Assembly: GCF_020731285.1 (NCBI RefSeq)
Contig: NZ_JAJFOW010000014.1
Span: 1 to 64,000 of the forward strand
Reading direction: 5' to 3'
Length of the DNA: 64,000 nucleotides
Origin: Cohnella baijiui
GTDB lineage: Bacteria > Bacillota > Bacilli > Paenibacillales > Paenibacillaceae
Part shown: positions 8,274 through 16,028 of the stretch, piece after piece
How positions within the stretch are numbered: the stretch's first letter is position 1
How the letters are laid out: each line of letters opens with the position of its first letter
The notes under the pieces: generated by a model
What the model was told of the DNA's origin: nothing
Seen by the model: the letters and a program-made list of their open reading frames with translations, nothing else
Database searches by the model: none
Position numbers and translations under genes: made by a program

Positions 8274-8771
8274 ATGAACGAGACAACCGAGAACTCGTCG
8301 CTAGAGCTGGAAGAAGTCGCGGAGCTGTTCAGACTGGTCTATCCGGCGTTTATCGTCGAGATCGAACGCGCCGAAGCAACCCGCGGCCAGCTGAAAGAAT
8401 TCCACCTCGCCATGGCCGCGGAGCACGCCAAAAACAGCGTGCGCATCCTGGGCTGGGACAGCCGCAGGACGCTGAACGCCATTTTCGAGACATACAAAGA
8501 CATCTACCTGCTCAAGGGGCGAATCGCTGCGGACATGTGGGCCAGAGAAACGTTCGGCTGCACCCCCGAAGTCGCCATCCACGATCCGGAAGGGGCGCGC
8601 GCGCTGGAGGAAAAGATCGAAGCGATGCAGCTCCTCATCCAGGACAAGGAGGCCGAACTGCTGCACCTGTACCGGGAAATTCACATGCTTCAGGAGATGT
8701 ACGCGATCAAGAATCAGCCGGTCGTCACCGTAAAAGGAATAACGCCCAGCGACGAGGGAGAACCTTCCTAA
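8274..8771 (+). CDS. hypothetical protein with C-terminal coiled coil
   Basis: A 165-residue soluble, acidic protein starting at ATG 8274 with AAAGGA upstream. I do not recognise a family. Residues 1-100 are predicted helical (ELEEVAELFRLVYPAFIVEI); residues 108-145 (EEKIEAMQLLIQDKEAELLH) have heptad character and could form a coiled coil. It lies between the L,D-transpeptidase and the diadenylate cyclase, 29 bp before the latter, so the three may be co-transcribed. Confidence 0.75.
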   Translation: MNETTENSSLELEEVAELFRLVYPAFIVEIERAEATRGQLKEFHLAMAAEHAKNSVRILGWDSRRTLNAIFETYKDIYLLKGRIAADMWARETFGCTPEVAIHDPEGARALEEKIEAMQLLIQDKEAELLHLYREIHMLQEMYAIKNQPVVTVKGITPSDEGEPS

Positions 8772-8800
8772 GTGAACGACTTGCGAGGGACGTGAACCGG

Positions 8801-9421
8801 ATGGCATGGAGCGGGCAGAGCGAAGATTGCGACTTTTCCCCCATGAAGGAAATGATCAAGACCAATCTGACGGAGCTCGCCGCCGAGCTCCAGGAGAGCA
8901 TCGGAAGGATCGACAGCGAGGGGCAATGCCTGCTGGAGCGGTTCGAACAATTCGGTCGCCGCTTCCAGCGGGTGCAATCCGTGGCGGGCAGCTTTTATTT
9001 GAATTGCTATCTGTCCCCTTTCACCGAACGGTACAACGAGCTTACGCTGAGCCTCCGGCATCTGTCCAAGCGGAAGATCGGGGCGCTCATCGTCGTGCAG
9101 CGGGACGACTTGCTCGCGGACTTTCTGCACAACGGCATTCCCGTCGGCGCCTCGGTCTCGCACTTGCTGCTCGAATCGTTGTTTCACCCGGGCAGCCCGC
9201 TCCACGACGGCGCCGTTCTCGTCCAGGGCAACGCCATCGTCAGCGCGGCCAATGTGCTGCCGCTCTCGGCGATCCACGTCCACCAAAAGATGGGCACGCG
9301 CCATCGCGCGGCCGTCGGGCTGTCCGAGCGCAGCGACGCCATCGTCCTCGTCGTGTCCGAGGAGACTGGAGCGACGTCGTTCGCCGCAAACGGCCACCTT
9401 TACCCGGTCCTGCTCCATTGA
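8801..9421 (+). CDS. cdaS: diadenylate cyclase, CdaS type
   Basis: A 206-residue enzyme making c-di-AMP from two ATP. The DAC domain (about 70-206) carries both signature motifs, DGA at 136-138 and GTRHRAA at 165-171. It lacks the membrane helices of CdaA and the DNA-binding part of DisA. Instead it has an N-terminal helical region (1-65, ELAAELQESIGRIDSEGQ) matching the autoinhibitory helices of B. subtilis CdaS in position and total length. CdaS is the sporulation/germination-linked cyclase in Bacillus. Start chosen at ATG 8801 (GAGGGA upstream); GTG 8792 is possible. A terminator overlaps its stop codon. Confidence 0.92.
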   Translation: MAWSGQSEDCDFSPMKEMIKTNLTELAAELQESIGRIDSEGQCLLERFEQFGRRFQRVQSVAGSFYLNCYLSPFTERYNELTLSLRHLSKRKIGALIVVQRDDLLADFLHNGIPVGASVSHLLLESLFHPGSPLHDGAVLVQGNAIVSAANVLPLSAIHVHQKMGTRHRAAVGLSERSDAIVLVVSEETGATSFAANGHLYPVLLH

Positions 9422-9441
9422 AGAGGAGCAGGGCTTTTTTT
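9409..9441 (+). terminator. intrinsic terminator of cdaS, overlapping its stop codon
   Basis: CCTGCTCC (9409-9416) pairs with GGAGCAGG (9425-9432), followed by seven T residues at 9435-9441. The TGA stop of cdaS (9419-9421) lies in the loop. Confidence 0.9.
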
Positions 9442-9516
9442 GTTTACGTTGACGTTACAACGATGCAGCGGCGGATTCGGGTGTTGCGACTACATATCAA
9501 ACTCGCATACATGCCA

Positions 9517-9552
9517 AAAGGCTTGCCCGATCGATAAACCGGGCAAGCCTTT
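9517..9552 (-). terminator. probable terminator of the lactonase gene
   Basis: AAAGGCTTGCCCG (9517-9529) and CGGGCAAGCCTTT (9540-9552) are perfect arms around a 10-base loop. Read on the minus strand, the stem ends in CCTTTTGG. It follows the minus-strand lactonase, which stops at 9645. The T-run is short, so efficiency is uncertain. Confidence 0.6.
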
Positions 9553-9644
9553 CAACGTGCGCTTCCTTCACGTGCAAATACTATCCGTTGGGGAGCACAA
9601 TGCGTTTCGTCAACGGGCACAAAGCCAAGGATGTTCCCAGACGA

Positions 9645-10721
9645 TTAAATGCGTTCCAGCAGACGGATGCAGACCGGCTTGCGCATCGGGTAGCCGGACT
9701 CCGTCAGCGTCGGATAGCCGTCCTCGTCGACGGAGAGCACCGCGATCCAGTCGGTATCCTGATTGGCCGAGAGGATCCAGCGGCCGTCCGGGAGCGGCAG
9801 GAAGTTACGCGGCGTCTTGCCGCCGGACGGCGTATGGCCGATCGGCTCCAGCAGGCCGTCCGCGCCGACGCGGAACGAGGCGATGCTGTCGTGGCCGCGG
9901 TTGGAACCGTAGACGAAGCGTCCGTCGCGGGAAACGGCCACCTCCGCGCAGTAGCTCTTCCCGGCGAACGCCTCCGGCAGCGTGGACAGCGTTTGGAGGT
10001 GCGTCAAGGCGCCTTCAGCCGCGTCCAAGGCAAATACGTCGATCGCGCTGGACAACTCCTCGATGACATAGACGAACGGCCGCGTCGGATGGATCGCCAG
10101 ATGGCGCGGGCCGGCGCCGGGGACGACCTTGGTCTCGCGATGGAGCAGCAGCTCTCCCCGCTGCCGGTCGAGCCGGTACGTATACACCGTATCCGTGCCG
10201 AGATCATTGGCCAGATAAAAGTCCGTGCCCGGTACCGGATAGATCGCGTGCGGGTGCGGGCCTTCCTGGCGATCCGCGTTTACGCTGCTCCCCTTATGAT
10301 CGAGCTTTTGCGAAAGAGCGCCCAGCGCGCCGTCCGACCCGATCGGGTAAATGGAGATCGAGCCTCCGCTGTAGTTGACGAGCAGCAGCCAGTCGCCAGA
10401 CGGATCGAGAGACAGATGGCACGGATGATCGCCGAGCGTCGGTTGACGGTTGATCTCCGTCAACCGGCCGTCGTCCGGGTCGACGCGAACGGCGACGACC
10501 GCGCCGCCCTGCGCGTTCCCGTCGCCGGTCTCGCTGACGACGTACAACGTGCTGCGACGGGCGTCGTAGGCGAGAAAGGAAGGGCTTTCAATGCCGGTCA
10601 GACTTTGCTCTTGCTGCAGCTTGCCGGATTCGGGGTCGAACGTGAACAACCGCACGCCCGCCTCGGCGGCGGAGCCGTAAGAACCGACGAACAAGGGATA
10701 AGAGCGGGACTCCTGCGTCAT
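9645..10721 (-). CDS. pgl: lactonase-family seven-bladed beta-propeller (6-phosphogluconolactonase type)
   Basis: A 358-residue soluble protein beginning MTQESRSYPLFVGSY, with AGGAGG seven bases before ATG 10721. It has the blade repeats of the lactonase family (YbhE / YkgB type): SLDPSGDWLLLVNYSGGSI, GPHPHAIYPVPGTDFYLAND, GAGPRHLAIHPTRPFVYVIE, and a C-terminal DGRWILSANQDTDWIAV. Family members hydrolyse 6-phosphogluconolactone in the oxidative pentose phosphate pathway; some act on other lactones. It stands alone with no zwf nearby, so the exact substrate is not proved. Confidence 0.88.
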   Translation of the reverse strand: MTQESRSYPLFVGSYGSAAEAGVRLFTFDPESGKLQQEQSLTGIESPSFLAYDARRSTLYVVSETGDGNAQGGAVVAVRVDPDDGRLTEINRQPTLGDHPCHLSLDPSGDWLLLVNYSGGSISIYPIGSDGALGALSQKLDHKGSSVNADRQEGPHPHAIYPVPGTDFYLANDLGTDTVYTYRLDRQRGELLLHRETKVVPGAGPRHLAIHPTRPFVYVIEELSSAIDVFALDAAEGALTHLQTLSTLPEAFAGKSYCAEVAVSRDGRFVYGSNRGHDSIASFRVGADGLLEPIGHTPSGGKTPRNFLPLPDGRWILSANQDTDWIAVLSVDEDGYPTLTESGYPMRKPVCIRLLERI

Positions 10722-10845
10722 GCTGGACCTCCTACTAGGTTTCGTTTCTGCTAGCATACTTGGGGCGTCGTAAGGAAGTCAACACGGTTGCTGCTCCAGA
10801 TCCCGGTTGCGTGACGCAGATCCCTCTCTCGAACTCGCCGGCAAT

Positions 10846-11889
10846 TCAGCTAATCCAAGTCGTCTTCGCCGCCGTCACAAGCCAACGCCCGTCCTTTCGC
10901 TCCAGCGCAACTTCCATTCCGCTTCCCCCTTTGGGCGAGCGATAGACGCTGCCGGTCAGGACGGCTTGATTCGCCTTCACGACCGCATCGTCCACCTTCA
11001 GCAGCACCCCGTCCGGCAGTCCGCCGGATTCATCGGTCTTGCCGTCTTCCTTCAGCTGCTCCAACGTCGCGGCGATCGCCTCCACCCCGCGCATAGCGCC
11101 AAGCGCGGCCAGGACTGCTTGTTGTTCCTGGACGGATGGCGCCCGTTCGCCCCAAACGACGGCGGCATAGCGGATGTAGCTCCCCGTCTCCACGCCCGCC
11201 GCCGTCAGAAAGGCGTCCATCGCGAGCGCGTACATCTCGGCTGGGGAGCCAGCCGGTGCTTCCACGGAAACCTTTTCGTCCGCCCGTCCCGTCCGATCGT
11301 CAACGCGAAGCTTCGCCATTCCCTCTCCTCCGCCGCCCGCGATCTCGACCGTCCAGATGGACGAGGCGGCATCGAACGCGACCGACTTCACGACGGGCGC
11401 CAACCTCGCGTATCGTGCGGCCGCAGGTGATTCGAGCGCCGCGCGGATCGCCTCCGCTTCGGTCCGCTTCGCTCCGTCCGGCCGGACCTCGTCCGCGACT
11501 TCGACGCGCTCCGCGCGGGCTTGTCCCGGGTAAGACTCGTCGATCATGGTCGTCCATACCTGAACCCGGCGGCCGACTTTGGCCTCGGAGGGGGCGCCGG
11601 TAAACCAAATCGCCTCGTAATACTCGTTCCTGCCTCCCTGTGCGCCGAAGTGCTTGGCGACAGGCGTGACTACCAGCATGCGGCCGCCGTCCCGCCGCAC
11701 GACGAAGCCGTCCAAAGTCGGCTTGGACGTCTCTTGCTCCATCATCGGCGAAGCGACCGTCTCTGCGCTCGCCGACCCCAAGCCGCGATCTCCGCCCGCG
11801 ACGGAGCTGCCGCCGCAGCCGGCCAGCGCCGCAACCAGCGCCGTCCCGGCCAGCGCGAGCGCCGTCGTCTTCCGCAGGTTCCGTTTCAT
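10846..11889 (-). CDS. DUF3221-containing lipoprotein
   Basis: A 347-residue exported lipoprotein: basic N-terminus MKRNLRKT, hydrophobic segment, lipobox LAGC, then a Gly/Ser linker. Residues about 65-125 (DGFVVRRDGGRMLVVTP and a following YEAIWFTGAP) match DUF3221, an OB-like domain of YobA-type proteins. The C-terminal half is unrecognised, with an alpha/beta region ending ERKDGRWLVTAAKTTW. Start at ATG 11889; a longer frame from 11985 places 32 residues before the signal peptide and overlaps the divergent tetR promoter, so I reject it. Function unknown. Confidence 0.82.
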   Translation of the reverse strand: MKRNLRKTTALALAGTALVAALAGCGGSSVAGGDRGLGSASAETVASPMMEQETSKPTLDGFVVRRDGGRMLVVTPVAKHFGAQGGRNEYYEAIWFTGAPSEAKVGRRVQVWTTMIDESYPGQARAERVEVADEVRPDGAKRTEAEAIRAALESPAAARYARLAPVVKSVAFDAASSIWTVEIAGGGGEGMAKLRVDDRTGRADEKVSVEAPAGSPAEMYALAMDAFLTAAGVETGSYIRYAAVVWGERAPSVQEQQAVLAALGAMRGVEAIAATLEQLKEDGKTDESGGLPDGVLLKVDDAVVKANQAVLTGSVYRSPKGGSGMEVALERKDGRWLVTAAKTTWIS

Positions 11890-11964
11890 CGCTCCCGCCC
11901 CCTGTTCCCAGTCTCTCCTCCCTAGACGGATTCCGAGCGGGAATGGTTGCGGGCGATTGGAGCC

Positions 11965-11993
11965 TTGACATTTCATGGAGCGCATCCTAAGAT
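11965..11993 (+). promoter_or_regulatory. sigma-A promoter of the first tetR/MFS cassette
   Basis: TTGACA at 11965-11970 and TAAGAT at 11988-11993 with a 17-bp spacer. The tetR operator starts 12 bases downstream of the -10 box. Confidence 0.85.
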
Positions 11994-12005
11994 AGGAGAA
12001 CGATA

Positions 12006-12021
12006 GTTAGCATTCACTAAC
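12006..12021. promoter_or_regulatory. TetR operator 1 (autoregulatory site)
   Basis: GTTAGCATTCACTAAC, arms GTTAG and CTAAC. Its reverse complement differs at one base from the second site at 12683-12698. Placed just after the -10 box, bound repressor would block initiation of its own gene. Confidence 0.85.
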
Positions 12022-12061
12022 AAACCAACAATGAGCGTTCCTTGAGAAAGGAGGGTTGCGC

Positions 12062-12664
12062 ATGATGACGAATGCCGATCGAGGAGGCAAACGCGGCACC
12101 AAGGATCGCCTGCTGTACGCGGCCGTCGATCTGATCGCCGAACAAGGCTACAAGGGCACCACGACCAAAGAAATCGCCGCCGCCGCCAGCGTAAGCGAGA
12201 TGACGCTGTTCCGGCACTTCGGCAGCAAGCAGAGCCTGCTCGAGGAAGCGCTCGACCGGTTTCACTACGCCGGCGAGATGCGCAAAATCTTTGCAGAGAA
12301 GCTAGTAGGCGACCTCTACACCGATCTCCGCTACGTCGCCGCCGCCTATCACGAGATCATGCATCGCAATCGCAAGATTTTGCATATTATCATGAAGGAA
12401 GGCAAGCAGATCCCCGGCTTCGTCGCCCGCGCGCACAAGCATCCCCAGGCCCTTCGGGAGATGCTGACGGACTATTTGAAACGCCTGCAGCGGGAGGGCA
12501 AGATCATCCCGATCGACGCCGTAACACATTCGGCTGCGTTTCTGTGGATGCAGCACGGCGCCTTTCTGAACAACCAGCCGGGCAGCTCCGACATTGCGGA
12601 CATTCCCATCGCCGACTTCGTCGAGAGCAGCGTTCAGCTGTTCGCTAGGGCTTTGACGCCCTAG
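12062..12664 (+). CDS. TetR/AcrR-family repressor, cassette 1
   Basis: A 200-residue regulator from ATG 12062 (AGGAGGG upstream). N-terminal helix-turn-helix at about 15-60: LIAEQGYKGTTTKEIAAAAS, then VSEMTLFRHFGSKQSLLEEA. The C-terminal ligand domain ends LFARALTP. It is clearly paralogous to the TetR at 59429-60016, with the same DRFHY, YHE-M-RNRK and LFARALTP blocks. Palindromes before its own start and before the MFS gene are near-identical, so it very probably represses both. The inducer is probably a substrate of the MFS pump. Confidence 0.93.
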   Translation: MMTNADRGGKRGTKDRLLYAAVDLIAEQGYKGTTTKEIAAAASVSEMTLFRHFGSKQSLLEEALDRFHYAGEMRKIFAEKLVGDLYTDLRYVAAAYHEIMHRNRKILHIIMKEGKQIPGFVARAHKHPQALREMLTDYLKRLQREGKIIPIDAVTHSAAFLWMQHGAFLNNQPGSSDIADIPIADFVESSVQLFARALTP

Positions 12665-12671
12665 TTTTTTT
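12645..12671 (+). terminator. terminator overlapping the tetR stop codon, cassette 1
   Basis: CTAGGGC (12645-12651) pairs with GCCCTAG (12658-12664), then seven T. The final TAG is the tetR stop codon, so the last codons (ARALTP) are written in the hairpin. It separates tetR from the pump gene, which then needs its own promoter at the second operator or regulated readthrough. Confidence 0.88.
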
Positions 12672-12682
12672 AACACGAAAAT

Positions 12683-12698
12683 GTTAGTGAACGCTAAC
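12683..12698. promoter_or_regulatory. TetR operator 2, upstream of the MFS gene
   Basis: GTTAGTGAACGCTAAC, a near-perfect palindrome matching operator 1 in the opposite orientation except at one base. It lies 37 bases before the pump start. No clear -35/-10 pair is visible around it. Confidence 0.85.
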
Positions 12699-12734
12699 CA
12701 ACACTCACATGAAACGGAAAGAGGGTTTTCTCCC

Positions 12735-14183
12735 ATGGCAACAGAACCGTCATCTCTCCGCGCAGCCCGAACGGCTGCCGGCGCGGGCGCTCCAGGCGCC
12801 GCCGATTCCGGCAATGTCGACAAGCTTGTCCGGCTGCTCTGCTTTATTCTGCTTTTCTCGGTCATGAACGCCACGATGTTCAACATCGCGCTGCCGGAGA
12901 TTTCCCGGGCGTTTCATCTACTCCCGTCCGAAGCCGGCTGGGTCGTTACCGGCTACTCCATCATCTATGCAGTCGGATCGCTTACTTACGGCAAACTCGC
13001 CGATAAATACCCGCTGCGCAGGCTGCTCACCATCGGACTTCTGCTGTTCGCCGCCGGCTCGATCCTCGGATTCGCGTCGCAGAACTATCCGATGGTGCTT
13101 GCCGCCCGCTTCATCCAGTCCGCCGGGGCCTCCTCCATTCCGGCGCTCGCGACGATCATCCCGATCCGTTTGTTCGCGCCGGAACGCCGGGGCCGGGTGC
13201 TCGGCGTCATCGCATCGGCGATCGCCTTTGCTTCGGGCGTCGGCCCAATCGTCGGCGGCTTCGTCTCGGGCTGGCTGGACTGGCGCTTCCTGTTCCTCAT
13301 CTCCGTCGGCACCCTCGCGACGCTGCCCTTTCTGCGCCGCTGGCTGCCCAGGGAAGAGGTCCGGCCCGGCCGGTTCGACCTCCCGGGCGCCGTCCTGCTG
13401 GCCGGGGCGATGGCGACCGCCATGCTGGGCATCACCCGTTGGAACGGCTGGCTCCTCGCGGCCGGCGCCGTGCTGCTCGCGCTGTTCGTCGTCCGCGTCC
13501 GCACGTCCTCGCATCCGTTCATCCAGCCGGCCGTCTTCCGCAGCGGCGGCTTCCGCGCGGGACTGACCATCGGCTTTCTGACCTTGGGCGCGGCCTTCGC
13601 CGTGACGTTCCTGACGCCGATGATGCTGAGCGCGGCCTACGGGGCGAGCACCACCGAGATCGGCCTTATCCTGTTCCCGGCGGCGATGAGCGCCGCGCTC
13701 CTCGGCCGCTACGGCGGGAAGATGACCGACCTGAAAGGCAGCCTGCCGATGATCGTCTGCGCGCTCAGCCTTCTGATCGTCGGCATGCTCGCGCTTTCGT
13801 CCGTCAGCGGTTATGCCGTCTGGATCGTCTCGCTCTGCCTCATTTTCTGCAACGTGGGGATCTCTTTCTACCAAGCGTCCATGACCAAGCTGCTCGCCGC
13901 CACGCTGCCCGCAGAGCAAACCGGCGTCGGCATGGGCGTCGTCTCGCTGTCGAACTTCATGTCCGGCGCGGTCACGGGGGCGATCGTGAGCAAAATCGCG
14001 GACGGCGCTTCGGCCGGTACACCGTTCAACCCGCTGGCGCGCGCAGGCGCCGCCTCGCTGTTCAGCAACGTCTATCTCGGTCTGGCCGCGGTGACGCTGC
14101 TGAGCCTCGCGCTCGTCTATTTCGCCTTCGTCCGAACGCCAAAAGCCCAGGCGACGTCCGGGACCGTCAAGTCCCGCGCCTGA
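12735..14183 (+). CDS. MFS drug exporter, DHA2/Tet(L)-like, cassette 1
   Basis: A 482-residue membrane protein, 12-14 membrane segments, with the DHA2 signature between segments 2 and 3 (GSLTYGKLADKYPLRRLL) and motif C-like GVGPIVGGFVSGW. The overall pattern resembles Tet(K)/Tet(L)-type efflux proteins. An unusual N-terminal tail of about 30 Ala/Gly-rich residues precedes the first membrane segment. Start at ATG 12735 with AAAGAGGG upstream; the longer frame would cover the operator. Regulated by the upstream TetR. Paralogue of 60083-61486. The substrate is unknown; resemblance to tetracycline pumps is not proof of tetracycline export. Confidence 0.9.
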   Translation: MATEPSSLRAARTAAGAGAPGAADSGNVDKLVRLLCFILLFSVMNATMFNIALPEISRAFHLLPSEAGWVVTGYSIIYAVGSLTYGKLADKYPLRRLLTIGLLLFAAGSILGFASQNYPMVLAARFIQSAGASSIPALATIIPIRLFAPERRGRVLGVIASAIAFASGVGPIVGGFVSGWLDWRFLFLISVGTLATLPFLRRWLPREEVRPGRFDLPGAVLLAGAMATAMLGITRWNGWLLAAGAVLLALFVVRVRTSSHPFIQPAVFRSGGFRAGLTIGFLTLGAAFAVTFLTPMMLSAAYGASTTEIGLILFPAAMSAALLGRYGGKMTDLKGSLPMIVCALSLLIVGMLALSSVSGYAVWIVSLCLIFCNVGISFYQASMTKLLAATLPAEQTGVGMGVVSLSNFMSGAVTGAIVSKIADGASAGTPFNPLARAGAASLFSNVYLGLAAVTLLSLALVYFAFVRTPKAQATSGTVKSRA

Positions 14184-14205
14184 GCTTTCGCTCCGACCAA
14201 CGACA

Positions 14206-14239
14206 GAGCCGCCGGAATCCGAATCGATCCCGGCGGCTC
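14206..14239. terminator. hairpin between convergent MFS and NAGPA genes
   Basis: GAGCCGCCGG (14206-14215) and CCGGCGGCTC (14230-14239) form perfect 10-bp arms. There is no T-tract on either side, so it may be a weak or Rho-assisted bidirectional terminator. Confidence 0.5.
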
Positions 14240-14252
14240 GCCGCGCTTTCGC

Positions 14253-15056
14253 TTAATGCAACAGACTCATCATCTGCACGACCGGACGGTTGTCCCCCGG
14301 CAGGCTCATCTCCCGGCTGCGCAGCTGGGAAGAGCCGTCTCCGTCGAGGAAGACGCCGTCCTTCAGCTTGCCCTGGCCAACGGTCTCGAGGATCGCTTCG
14401 CGGAAGGCAGCCAGCGTCCCGCGCGTCCGGCTGACGACGAGATACAGGCGGCCCTCCTCGTCATAGACGGCCGCGGACCGCAGACGCTCCTCCTCGGCGA
14501 AGGGAGCGTTCTCCAGCAGCGTCTGAGCGGCCCAGCTCTCGTCCAGGCCGAGGCTCATGCTGATGCCGCCCTGCGCCCAATAGTTCGCCCGGTCGGCGAC
14601 CTGCAGCTCCTCCGGCCTCCGAACCACCTGTACGCTGAGGGCGCGCGAGACGCCGTCCCACACGAGCGTCCCCCTCGCGTATTTGACGTTTTCGCTGCCG
14701 GCGCCATAGCGTCCGGCATCGCCCGCGACGGGCGCACCGTTCACGATCGCCATGCTGAGCAGGTCGTTTTCGTAGAAAAAACCGCCATTGATGCCGTAGA
14801 AGGGCGCGACCGTCAGGTTGTTCCGCACGGCCAATAGCGTGATGTTGGCCGGATCGGTCTGCAGCACGTGCAGCTCCATCCCGTTCGCCGCCGTCGCCGA
14901 GGCGTAGGTATATTCGCGGGGCTCGTTCAGCAGCTGCATCCGCTCCTTCATCCCGCCGGGCTGCGCCGCAAGGATAAACAGCCCGAACATCAGGACGAAG
15001 AAGCAAGCGCCGACGCCGATCCACAGCGCCCGGTCCCGCCGCGCCGCAGGTCGCAT
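14253..15056 (-). CDS. phosphodiester glycosidase (NAGPA) family exoprotein
   Basis: A 267-residue protein with one N-terminal membrane anchor (ALWIGVGACFFVLMFGLFIL) and an extracytoplasmic domain of the NAGPA family (PF09992): PFYGINGGFFYE, the middle GTLVWDG and WAQGGISMSL blocks, and the terminal FLDGDGSSQL motif. The family includes the lysosomal GlcNAc-1-phosphodiester alpha-N-acetylglucosaminidase and bacterial exopolysaccharide or wall-associated enzymes. Its ATG lies six bases after the stop of the upstream ROK kinase gene, with no strong ribosome site, so it is probably translationally coupled in a two-gene operon. Confidence 0.82.
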   Translation of the reverse strand: MRPAARRDRALWIGVGACFFVLMFGLFILAAQPGGMKERMQLLNEPREYTYASATAANGMELHVLQTDPANITLLAVRNNLTVAPFYGINGGFFYENDLLSMAIVNGAPVAGDAGRYGAGSENVKYARGTLVWDGVSRALSVQVVRRPEELQVADRANYWAQGGISMSLGLDESWAAQTLLENAPFAEEERLRSAAVYDEEGRLYLVVSRTRGTLAAFREAILETVGQGKLKDGVFLDGDGSSQLRSREMSLPGDNRPVVQMMSLLH

Positions 15057-15062
15057 GAGGCG

Positions 15063-15944
15063 TCAGACCCGCGCGCGGAGCGCGTTCAAGCCGAGGGCGA
15101 GCGAGCCGGCGAGACCTGCGTTGTCGCCGAGACCCGGCGGCACGATGTAGGTGTCGATCTCGGCGAGCACGGCCTCCGCGCGCACGTAGCCGTTCAGGTT
15201 GCGCTGCACTTCGGCGCGGACGAGCGGGAACAGCTGCAGCTGATGCATGACGCCGCCGCCGAGGATGACCCGCTTCGGAGACAGCAGCAGAATCGTGCCC
15301 GCCACCGCTTGTCCAATGTAGAATGCCTCCATCGCCCAGGCCGGATGGTCGGGCGGCAGCTCGCTGCCCTTGACCTTCCATCTCCGCTCGATCGCGGGGC
15401 CGGCGGCGATGCCTTCGAGGCAGTCGCCGTGGTACGGGCAGAAGCCCTCGTACGTATCGTCCGGATGGCGACGAGTCAGAATATGGCCGCCTTCCGGATG
15501 GACGAGACCATGCACCAGCTTGCCTTCGGCGTAGACGCCGACCCCGACGCCCGTGCCGATCGTATAGTAGACGCAGCTATCCAGCCCTTGGGCCGCCCCC
15601 CACGTCGCTTCGCCGAGCGCGGCGGCGTTCACGTCGGTATCCCAGCCGAAGGGGATGTCGAACGCTTCCTTCATCTTGGCGAGGAACGGGTAATTCGTCC
15701 AGCCCGGCTTGGGGGTCGTCGTTACGTGTCCGTATTCCGGGCTCGAAGGGTCGATGTTGATCGGTCCGAACGAACCGATGCCGATCGCCTCGACATGTTT
15801 GTCCTGAAAATAAGCGATGATCTGCGGCAGCGTCTTTTCCGGCTGTTCGGTCGGAAAGCTGACCCGATCTTCGATAATGCCTTGCTCGTTGCCGAGGCCG
15901 CACACGATTTTCGTGCCGCCGGCTTCAATCGCGCCGATACGCAT
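15063..15944 (-). CDS. ROK-family fructokinase
   Basis: A 293-residue sugar kinase. EAGGTKIVCGLG near the start is the ATP phosphate loop, GIGSFGPI a substrate-side motif, and TIGTGVGVGVY the second phosphate-binding loop. The zinc-binding set HPEGGH, then C-x2-H-x2-C in GFCPYHGDCLEG, is typical of ROK fructokinases (ScrK, GmuE/YdhR). It phosphorylates fructose, and possibly other hexoses, in the cytoplasm. AGGAGGAG lies 10 bases before ATG 15944. Its operon partner is the NAGPA-like protein. Confidence 0.9.
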   Translation of the reverse strand: MRIGAIEAGGTKIVCGLGNEQGIIEDRVSFPTEQPEKTLPQIIAYFQDKHVEAIGIGSFGPINIDPSSPEYGHVTTTPKPGWTNYPFLAKMKEAFDIPFGWDTDVNAAALGEATWGAAQGLDSCVYYTIGTGVGVGVYAEGKLVHGLVHPEGGHILTRRHPDDTYEGFCPYHGDCLEGIAAGPAIERRWKVKGSELPPDHPAWAMEAFYIGQAVAGTILLLSPKRVILGGGVMHQLQLFPLVRAEVQRNLNGYVRAEAVLAEIDTYIVPPGLGDNAGLAGSLALGLNALRARV

Positions 15945-16028
15945 GGTTATTACTCCTCCTAGAGATGGCGATACTTTATTGTAATCGATATTCCGATAGA
16001 TTTCGATGTCGAAGGAGGATCACCCCGC

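Noticed and set aside
12681..12734. Earlier start for the cassette 1 MFS protein
   Set aside because: It would place codons over the operator palindrome and lacks a ribosome site; ATG 12735 has AAAGAGGG.
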